Position numbers and translations under genes: made by a program
Shown here: positions 54,954 through 64,000 of the stretch, piece after piece
How positions within the stretch are numbered: position 1 is the stretch's first letter
Layout of the letters: each line of letters starts with the position of its first letter
The notes under the pieces: generated by a model
What the model saw: the letters and a program-made list of their open reading frames with translations, nothing else
Databases searched by the model: none
What the model was told of the DNA's origin: nothing
From: Cylicocyclus nassatus
Lineage: Eukaryota; Nematoda; Chromadorea; Rhabditida; Strongylidae
Assembly: GCA_958299035.1 (NCBI GenBank)
Contig: CATQJL010000112.1
Coordinates: 59,069,823 to 59,133,822, forward strand
Direction: 5' to 3'
DNA length: 64,000 bases

Positions 54954-57548
54954 GTTTGAATAATAGTTGGTGCAAATCTCTGAATAGTATCTTTTAGAGC
55001 TAAGTTCTGATATATCTGCCGTAGCGAATGATATATCAGAACCCATCTAGGGTATAGGAGAAATATGAATTATTGCGTGGTGCAAGACTTATATCAAATC
55101 CTAATCAGTATGCTCGCAAATCCTATTCAATTTAGATCAAAGTAAACCAGCCTATCCCATTTTGCTTTCTTGATGAAAGTTGCTAGTAATGGGCTTTCCT
55201 CGGCTTACAATTGGAACGTTTCTGATGTCAATTTTTGAAGACGTGCACAATAAGATATGGCATGTCTGTGCCATTTAATAATGTGATATTTAATTTCTGA
55301 ACCGCTCGCACAGTGGTGCGCTCTGGTTGGTCAATACTTCGCCACGATCAGCCGAGGTTTGGACAGGGTGGAGTAGGGGGCTGAAAAGGGAAGGACCACT
55401 TATCGGCGCATTTCTTACCCTCCTTCATGGTAGAGGCCGGTTGAGTTTTCGAACGTCCATTTAAATAAAATGGTTTGTTCCAGCTAGGATAGAAGGGTAC
55501 AAAAAATCTCTAGCATCAGGCAAATAACGTTGCGATTATAGGATATCGCGTTTTACCAAAAGAGACAAACAATGTGGTAGTTAAATAACTACAATACTTG
55601 CAAACAACTTGCTCTAGCTTATGAAATAGTAATTTTATTCAGATCCCTGTACTCGATGTATATTCGACATTATAAGAATCGCAACAATAAATTTGAAAGA
55701 TATCGTCATTCACATTGAAGTTTCAAGTCTCACAACAAATATGTCATATTTACCTAGAACGCAACCTAGTGGCGCTAAATACGACTTTCACAGAAACATC
55801 TACAAAAATCCGTAAGCGAAAGAATATAAACGGCCATCAAGCGAAATCACTAAAGCACCATCGTTATTTAGTGGCTTTGATACATCGTTTGAGCAGCACA
55901 ACGGATACATATTGAGAGAAAATGAGGCTTGCAGTGAGAAATGGAGGAATTCAGTGAGCGGCGAAGCATTCTCGCATTGTGTGTAAGGAGATGCTCTTAC
56001 AAAGCAACCATTATCAAACAACAATAAAGAGCAAACGAAACGATTTTCTGAATTTACACATACCTCATTCTTGATCACTGGTACATAAATGATGTGCGTT
56101 ACATCGAACACGACCCGAACTACGAAAACTATGATACACAGCAAGAATCACAGCCACATTTCAAAAACTATTATACTTGTTTACACATTCGTAAAATCTT
56201 GATCATTTCTTGACATGCGCGGCAACACATGCGGCGCGGCGCAAAAGCGCGCGCTGTACCCGTGCGGACTAGTAGACTCCATCGTCGCCATCTTTACATC
56301 AGTGCTGGACCCGCAAAGATGTTCTGGGCTCATCGGGACCATTGGTGGTCACAAACGTTCGCGCGGCATGAGGCGACTGTTCGAGTTGTAGCCGATGCCA
56401 AGCGTCGAGCTATCATAGTCCGTCCGACTTTGATCTGCCTCCATCAATGCCAGCATATCCTGCAAAACCGTAATGGAACAGAAACTAATGATAAGCTGGT
56501 GAAAAAGTTTTCGTAGGTCCTCGTAGATCTGCTATTCCTCGGAAACGTGTACTCTTGCACTCTAGCAAAGAAGCAAGTGGGAGAAGCTTAAGAATAATGT
56601 AGGCAAAGTTTGCCACTTTGCAATTATCTCGTTCTTCTTGTTTGAGCTCAAATTCCATACACATGTGCATGTATGTATGTGTCTACTATGAATTGGTGCA
56701 TGCAGGAGTATCATATGATTTACGGAGGTTGGAAAACCGCAGTACGTCAAAATCATGTACTTTCGATTCTTTGAAGGTGCAGCATGCCCCATTTACCACA
56801 CATAAAAAAATTTTTTCTCGAAATGCTATGTCTGAGAACTTTCCTTCCTACCTAATATATTATATGTTAGTGCACAAGGTTTGCGCTAAATTCAAAAATC
56901 CATCTCCTCCAACTATGATAAATTTATTTGATTTTATACATATTAAAAACTGAAAATTTTGCACTTTATAAGACGTTGCGGACCGCGAAATCGCGCGCGG
57001 CGAAAAAAAGTGTACTTTCAGCCGTTAGCCTACAAAGGGACCTTATTTTGCAGCCTATGGGCCACATTCGTAATCAGCATGTCAGATAAGCTCCATATCC
57101 AAAGTTCTGAGTGAATTCGAAGTGTTTGAATTTTGTCGCTTGAGAGGGACTTTTGTGCTTTCTTGAAAGATGGGAACAAGAACTCAGATTCTAATAGTAC
57201 TCAAAAGTATCTATGTTGTACACGATACACATCAGTACTGAAACTACGGTTTTTCTCTTTGATATCGAAGCAAAGGAAAGTTGCGAAGTCGCACGCGTCG
57301 TTCGCGTCGCCGCACTTCGTTGCAACTGTTGTTCGATTTGTGTTCATATCTCCTAAACAAATATCGGCGACACAACTCTACAGAGTCATTTGAAAAGTAG
57401 GAGCTTAGACCTTTGACTTAACAACTTTAGACTAAAAGGAAACCTCCTGCAAACGCCAGAAAGATCCTTCAAAGCAGCGTGCTGCACCATGTGCAGCACC
57501 GGTCCGAAACGTGCTAATGGTGTGGATCAAAAATCTCGTGGAGCTGTT
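54954..57548. other. Gene-poor stretch
   Basis: A GC-rich island at about 56220-56460 has a 95-residue frame without recognisable domain. Other frames are short and opposed. I see no supported gene. Confidence 0.45.
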
Positions 57549-57962
57549 AAAGGCAGTGTCCGGGCAAAATGGGGGTTCTGAGATTTCTCTGCCATGTGAA
57601 AGTAGCCCCCCCCCCCTGAGACACAACATCGCGCAACTGCGAGCTTAAAACGTTCGACCTAAAGCAAGAAAAACGATTGCAAATTGGGGAAACTTACGCC
57701 TTGGGGCGGGGTCCTCCGAGCTGTTTGAATTAATGCCAGACGGCAGAGTACGTATGCCGCCACAGTTGAAAACCGTGCGCTCTTTGCAACCTCTGCGTCT
57801 TAGCCTGGCGGGAATCCCCAAATTTCGAAATGTGAGGACTTGGAAAATGCATGTTCTCGCCGTTTTCGCGCCTTCTGATGTGGATTTTCGGATTCAGCGT
57901 TGCGGATAACCCCAGATAAGTTGATTTTTTAGAAGTCGAGTTTCTGCCCGGACACTGCCTTT
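57549..57962. mobile_element. AAGGCAGTG-family foldback, copy 3
   Basis: The ends AAAGGCAGTGTCCGGGCAAA and TTTCTGCCCGGACACTGCCT are inverted. The flank AGCTGTT occurs on both sides, allowing a 7-8 bp target duplication. The interior arms are only partly complementary. Confidence 0.7.
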
Positions 57963-58199
57963 AAAGCTGTTCGAGTGACGAGCTCTGTGCCAGCGCCGTG
58001 GCGGAACGTCGATCGACCAATACGATGCTCCTCGGGTTTCGGTGCGGCATTAGCACGGAGCTGGTTCGAGGAACTCGGACGGACGCAGCCTCAGTACTGC
58101 ATGCTAGCAAAATTCTGCAGTTTTCACAGCATTCAGCTCTCTTCTAGAATTTGTCCCAAACACAGAACATGACTGACAGTCTCCGATTATACTTCACGA

Positions 58200-61100
58200 T
58201 CAAGTCTGAACAACGTCATTCATTACCTGTAACCGTCCTGGTAACCGACTCGCTTGCGCGTGTTCATTGTGTTCCAGCGCATCCATTATTGGCTCTTTAT
58301 ACTGATCGAGGTACTTGTAGAGCTCATTCAATGCCGAGAACACATGGAACTGGCCGCGATGCACCCTTGACTCCTCATTGAGCAAGCTGGCCATATCTTG
58401 GTCAGATATCGGCGCTAAGCGAGCTATATCCGAGTAGTAACTGAAAAGAACTTTTGTTCAGGCATAAGAAAATGATGTCTAGGCTATAATGAATATCACC
58501 GGTCGCAGGAATTCCAGAATGAGGCAGCGCGCGAGCACCGCAGCGGCGGAAATAGCAGTCGGGCGCAGAAGTTAGCCGTTTGCTCAGGTATTTAGACTCT
58601 TCCTTTCTGTATTCAAGTTCTCCTCGCATCTGCTCGCAAACAAAACTAACTCAAGAATGTACGTTGAAGACACCCACGGAAAGAAACGGTTGAAAAGAAC
58701 AGTTAGTCGAGTCAGCCACAGTTCTACGCGTCATACGCTCTCGCGCTCGCGTACCATTTTCGATGCCTACGTCACGCGCGCCGCCTCAGCTCATGGGATC
58801 CCGCGACCGATGGTGAGTGATATACTACAGGTTGTACGGCTACATACCTATCCACCCAATCTCTGTATTGATACATGTCTTTAGCGAACAGAAGCTTGCT
58901 TGATGGTGAATCTTTTGTAAGCTGATGGTCTTGCGTAGAACATGCATCCATGAGAGTCTGTGCGACCACGGACAAACATCCTTCCACCTTAAACGCCACT
59001 GTATACTGAGGAAAAGTACAAAACCAGGATTACCTTGGTCGGTTTTTGGATATCAAACACAAAGTGAGGGTTCTTTATAAGATTGACCCAGAACCTCAAT
59101 GGTAAAGCGTTGCTCTTCCATGCATGTACCACTTCTGCATCTGTGATACCGTGTTCAAGTGCCTAAACGGTATGTATGCGGTATATCAGCTGCAGTAAAC
59201 CAATCCTACCTGTTCATCCATAAAGTCGAACATGTACTTGATAGCTGCAGGTAATGGTGCGGATCTTGACGACGTGGAAAATATTGCCTCCAAAAGATCG
59301 TTTATGAATTTTTGAAGTGTACCCTTCATCATTAGTAATCTGCAAAAAAGTCCTGTTGAGTGAATACACAGCTGATTGTGTTATCTTTATATCGACCTAG
59401 TGAGGTAGATTTCCGTGACCATTTTTTCTTGATTTTCCGATGGGCCATGTTCGGTGGGCTTGACGAGATGATACAGCTTTTGACCTTCGGCATCCTATAT
59501 AATCATGATATGATTCAAGTAGCCGAGATCACGACTAACGGAAATACAAGAAAGATAACAAAAGATAACGATAAATACATCAATTATGATCAATGCTAAG
59601 ATACCTAAATATAATAGTTGAGGTATATAACAAAAAAATAAATAATTATAAAAATAATACCTTTGATGTGCTACTACTGCTCGTTCCAACCCACGGTCGT
59701 GAGAGCGTCGGACTGTTCTTCAGGCTCAGCGTCGACTTTTCACTCCTTTCAGAGAGTAAAGACTGTAAAGAAAAAAGAATGCACAACTTATCAGCGGAAT
59801 ATAACTGGAAAATCAAAAACTTACCAGATTATACAAAGAGTTCTGTCTGGTCGTCAACATCAACACAGAATTGTTAGGTACATTATAGTGCCCCAATGTG
59901 TTCACTCGCTTCCAACCACCCGGTTCTATTCGAGATGTCGAATCGATATCCTCAAATGCCAACGTATCGCTAAAGATTGCTAGATAGAGCAAGATTAACC
60001 TACCTGCAGAACCATACGACCGTTTATGCCCGTACGCCATTCTAAGTCGAGATCATTGGCGCTGGGTCTATCCGAATATGGCACAGTTCGATACTTAGCA
60101 TCCAGACACTTCTCCTTCACCTGAAGCATGAAAATATTCAGAGGAAAAAAAACAGTCCAGCCACAAAGTGCAGATCCAGTCTGCGGTTGAGTACTGTATA
60201 CCTAACTCTACCCCCATGATCGGCAACACTCTGTCTAAGTAATTGCCCTAGTCCACTGAACAGATTGATTTCGAAGCGAGAAGTCACCAGAAGGAAACAG
60301 CAGAGGTCGACATGCCCATCCAAGTGGGTCCTTTTGCAGCAAGATTTGAGCAGTTACTAAGTTAGGAGCCTTACTATTAAAACGCGCCAAAATCTCAGCA
60401 AACTCGTATTTATGTGGGCATTGTCTTTAAGTTCCTCGTCCTAGAAGGCGGCGAGTAGCCCGACTATCCCAAAGTAGCAACTTCTTTAGACAACCTTTCC
60501 AAGAGACTTGTCCATGCAATCCCTTGGCTGGCTCTCCGCACACGAGATTACTCACCCCGCAGAGATACAGTTATTAAAATCACTGTGTAACATACAAGAT
60601 TTGTTTCTACCTGAGTAATGGTATCACAGTCCAGTACACGCACGGGCATATCTGGTTGGGTGTAAGCCATCGAATCAGCTGCTATGAATATCGTCAGTTC
60701 TTTGTATTCAAACGTTGCACGCAATAGTTTCTCCTCCGAGAGAGAATATCTGAAAAGGTCATCTTCAGGAATATCTTCTAATTAGATTAGAATAATCTTG
60801 GCGAGATATTTTTCCAACAAAACATGGCATACCGAGCCTCGAGTGTTAAAGCATCTTGTGGTCCTTTTTCCATTTGCTGTTTTATGCCCCAATATAGGTC
60901 ATAGAGACGTTTTCCAGCAAAATTCTACAAACAAGAGGATAAGAGTCGAAATCAGATACGACAACCCAATAAGCAAAACCAATATTTCAAATCTCACCCT
61001 AAGGTAATCATGCATCAGAAAGGTGAACCACGCTGCCAACATGCGCTCGGCCACACTCTCGCTTCTTCTGAATAAGATCTTCGGCTGAAATTTCTTCTCA

Positions 61101-63978
61101 ACCGTACGATCAATCAGCTCTCTGAGAAGTTGTTTGAGCATTTCCGTGCAATATCCCATTTTCTCCTAAATTTGCAGAGAGTAGGTGAACTTGACTAAAG
61201 CAAACAAAAAAGATGTCCCTGGAGACTCACTTGCAAGACAACCATGATTAGCGAACCAACGTAGACACGATCTTTACCCAGGAAATATTTGTTCGACTCC
61301 ATTGTTCGTACCATCGTCAGGAAGAAAGTCTAAATGATGAGGACTTAAACCATACAAAGTTCGATAATCTGTAGATACTCAGGAGCAGTATGTATCAATC
61401 TTCCGATTTCTGATAAAGCGCTGCTTTAAGGGCCGGGCATACTTCACGCGATTTCAGTCGCGACGCAATTTGGCAATATTCCAAGTGTCCATAACTCACT
61501 GTTAGCACATTTTTAATGTACAGAAGATAGGGCATTTTATCAACCCACGTAAGTTATACACACTATACATGTGCAGTTTGCTAGTGTTGGATCTGAAGAC
61601 TTCTGGCGGATTGCCAAATCGCGTCGCGACTGAAATCGCGTGAAGTATGCCCGGCCCTTTACCTTCAGAAAGGAGCGCCCATCGCTTCCATCGGGCGATA
61701 CAACAGCGCCCGCAAGGCGAATATAAAAGCCGCCCAGTTAACCACAGTTAATTGCCACTCACTTTATTCATGAGCAACTTATGGAATTCTCTCAATCCAG
61801 CTTCAATTGCTCCTGCTTTCTGACTATCAACTTCCAGATCTCGTAGCACTGGGTGATTATGCGGGTTGTTGGGAAACAACACCTGAAATCGGTTGATGAA
61901 GCTATCCTGGATTTTTAACTAACATTTGAACATTACCCTAGCACAATAATCTTTATATTCCAGGAAAGGTACAACAGGTGTTCCAAGGGGCAGATCAGCA
62001 GTATACTGGTTCAAAGAAGTCTGCAATTCGGCAAAGGCTTCCTTACATTCCGTAGCAACCTAAAATATCACTGCTCAAAATTCAACTATGCACCCCACGC
62101 AGCCATAAGACAATCAGACATGACAAATACGACTCACCTTCATTTCAATTGTATCCATTTGGGTCTTCAAATATTTCATTTGTCGCTGATGAGAGTTGGT
62201 TTTTCGCCTATTTAAATATTATTAAGTCTTTGCATCCAAATATGCTATTCATATAGGCTAGAAGAACTGCCGGTAAAAACAATGCTTTTGCCGACAACAT
62301 TTGCGCTTTGATAAAATGCTACTCGTGTGATGGCGGTAGTTTACATTTGCAAATTGGGCGCAAAGCGCATATTTGCAGATTTTGCGCTACATGGCAACTT
62401 GTGCACGAGCGAATGTTGTCCGCGGATGTTGGCACCGCAAAGGAATATTACGGCGAATCTAATAGTCTATAGCCTCACTAGCATTCTGATATATTAGGTT
62501 GATGCAAAAATAATGAGCGTTTTTATTTGCTTGCTTTAACAAAGCAACCAGACTCAACCCAACAAAGAGTAAGGGGTACTGTTCGATAGAGCAAAGCAAG
62601 CTCTACAAGATGGCACTCATGCTTTGCACCATGCTCGATCCACGGAGAGTTCGAACTCAAAATCTAAAGATTTCCAAATGCCCAAAAAATCGAAAAAAAA
62701 TCAGATCTTCGTTCAAATAATTTCTACGGACCTCCCACTCGCTCATATCAATACTATCGATATCTGATATCCATATGTGCGATTGCCGTATTTTTTCCTT
62801 GACTAGAAAATAAGAAAACGAAAATTCCCCTGATTTTCTCAAAGCAATGCTGAGCCGTTTTTGCATATGTAGTTCTATACTACAAGCCTAGGTAAGCATA
62901 ACTGTAGATTTTCAGCTCATTCCAAGCGGTAGTTTTCGAAAAATAACGAATTCGGATTTTTTCGTTTCAGTTTCAGTGCTAAAATCGACATTTCTTGAAA
63001 AGTACCGCTCGAAATAGGCTGAAAACTTACAGTTATGCTTATCTAGGCTTGTAGTATAGAACTACATATGCAAAAACGGCTCAGCATTGCTTTGAGAAAA
63101 TCAGGGAAATTTTCGTCGTCTCAGTTTCTAGTCAAGGAAAAAATACGGCAATCGCACATATGGATATCAGATATCGATAGTATTGATATGAGCGAGTGGG
63201 AGGTCCGTAGAAATTATTTGGACGAAGATCTGATTTTTTTTGATTTTTTGGGCATTTGGAAATCTTTAGATTTTGAGTTCGAACTCTCCGTGGATCGAGC
63301 ATGGCGCAAAGGCATGAGTGCCATCTTGTAGAGCTTGCTTTGCTCTATCGAACAGTACCCCTTACTCTTTGTTGGGTTAAGTCTGGTTGCTTTGTTAAAG
63401 CAGACAAATAAAAACGCTCATTATTTTTGCATCAACCTAATATTACCTGTACATGATCGCCAAGCAAACAAAGCATGCAAGCATCGCTGCGATACATCCT
63501 AGAATTACCAACACCACGCCGGAAGTGACTGAAGGAGAATCGTACGAGAAGAGCCCAATGCTATAGCTGAAGAAATAAAACATGATTGGAGAAATGGAAA
63601 AATAAAAAAAAGTTGAAAGTGAGAGCCGAGATAAAGGAGGGACATCAAGCAGTACCTTTTCCCGCCAATTTTCACAACAACTTCTGGCTCCAGTCCACCA
63701 TCCAAATGCGGTTTTTCTGTGGGTGGCTTACAGGTGAGGACTTTCCGAGCTAAGGCAGTTAGTTGGCAATCAACACCGCCAACCTAAGACAAATTTGTCA
63801 CCGACATAATGCGAGGAAGGGCTCGAAAAACCCTACCGTGATTTTGATGTCCCTTTCCATTGCTCCCACATTGAGATCGTCGCCATTGATAGTGAGGTAG
63901 TTGTCGCCAGGACGATAGAATCTTGTCTCAGCAAACTCATTCACTTTGGGATTTGGGTAAACTTCCATTTGCCGACTC
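58200..63978 (-). CDS. plx: Plexin (semaphorin receptor), 3' part of the gene, 18 exons
   Basis: Exons 5' to 3': 63837-63978, 63656-63783, 63447-63566, 62138-62207, 61937-62059, 61763-61882, 61231-61329, 60998-61165, 60833-60924, 60611-60749, 60004-60120, 59825-59950, 59661-59762, 59397-59494, 59210-59339, 59034-59162, 58848-58987, 58200-58440. About 760 residues are present: the last IPT-like region ([15 protein letters not shown]), a membrane segment ([20 protein letters not shown]), then the intracellular GAP. Conserved GAP text includes [25 protein letters not shown] with the first Arg finger, [27 protein letters not shown] and [13 protein letters not shown] RhoGTPase-binding insert ([19 protein letters not shown]...) lies between the GAP halves. 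The product is a receptor that inactivates Rap-type GTPases on semaphorin binding. The 5' end lies outside the window; orthology to plx-1 or plx-2 is undecided. Confidence 0.96.
61429..61658. mobile_element. MITE with about 49 bp inverted ends, TTA duplication
   Basis: AGGGCCGGGCATACTTCACG is matched at the right by CGTGAAGTATGCCCGGCCCT; the arms agree at about 48 of 49 positions. TTA flanks both sides (61426-61428 and 61659-61661), as in PIF/Harbinger elements. It lies in a plexin intron. Confidence 0.8.
62208..63446 (-). other. Plexin intron next to the membrane-segment exon
   Basis: A 1.24 kb intron filled almost entirely by the mariner-like foldback at 62494-63440, plus a small GTGCCGACA-type foldback at 62288-62440. 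Without the large insertion it would be about 290 bp. Confidence 0.8.
62494..63440. mobile_element. Mariner-like near-perfect palindrome, 947 bp
   Basis: The ends TTAGGTTGATGCAAAAATAA and TTATTTTTGCATCAACCTAA are flanked by TA. The two arms (about 465 bp each) are almost identical reverse complements, so the same peptide frame ([13 protein letters not shown]...) appears once on each strand. TIR form is typical of mariner; no transposase is present. An inner module is shared with 13016-13915. Confidence 0.9.
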
Positions 63979-64000
63979 CTACAGTAAATAGACAACATTC

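Noticed and set aside
56229..56516. 95-residue frame in a GC-rich island
   Set aside because: Arginine-rich because of base composition; no domain or splice evidence.
59006..59033. A 28-base intron in plexin
   Set aside because: A 46-base intron ending TTTAAG before 58987 is in phase and gives the family's residue spacing, so the tiny intron is not needed.
59825..60004. Frameshift in plexin between exons 60004-60120 and 59825-59969
   Set aside because: Using the acceptor ending TTTGAG before 59950 restores phase and matches the conserved spacing ([19 protein letters not shown]).
62657..63331. Matching 69- and 87-residue frames on opposite strands as a gene pair
   Set aside because: They are the same sequence in the two arms of a palindromic transposon.

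Overview
The window is a eukaryotic, intron-rich, repeat-laden chromosome segment from a nematode, most likely clade V and plausibly a parasitic strongylid such as a hookworm relative. Supporting this are a cuticle collagen with the nematode N-terminal membrane anchor and the typical C-terminal box, small secreted two-repeat proteins resembling the nematode SXP/RAL-2 (DUF148) group, short introns with TTTCAG-like acceptors, and patches of the nematode telomere motif TTAGGC. The species cannot be fixed from sequence alone.

Layout. (1) 0.1-8.5 kb, + strand: a calcium-independent phospholipase A2-type patatin gene whose catalytic GTSTG serine codon is split by a 3.9 kb repeat-filled intron. (2) 8.5-32.6 kb: almost purely repeats. 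It holds a broken hAT transposase; a 7.6 kb block with inverted ends and tandemly duplicated, diverged halves (11.4-18.9 kb); a 5.3 kb inverted-repeat structure (19.8-25.1 kb) whose two arms each serve as the empty site for an insertion in the other; and many palindromic (foldback) elements. (3) 32.7-34.1 kb: a candidate gene for a small secreted cysteine-bearing protein I do not recognise. (4) 35.5-43.7 kb: the main gene cluster, with two tandem paralogues of secreted two-repeat proteins (+ strand) and a complete cuticle collagen (- strand) convergent with the second. (5) 45.8-54.8 kb: a mariner-like foldback, a very young non-autonomous LTR retrotransposon carrying only a Gag-like frame, and a 2.75 kb satellite of 174 bp units. 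(6) 58.2-64 kb, - strand: the 3' part of a plexin gene (last IPT-like region, membrane segment and the whole RapGAP domain), with foldback elements in its introns.

How it fits together. The genes do not form an operon or pathway: a lipid hydrolase, secreted nematode proteins, a cuticle collagen and a semaphorin receptor sit as islands among transposon-derived sequence. The strongest biology outside the genes is the transposable-element stratigraphy: nested insertions with intact target-site duplications and recoverable empty sites, and an unusual density of long palindromes inside introns and between genes. All assignments come from reading the sequence; no database search was run.
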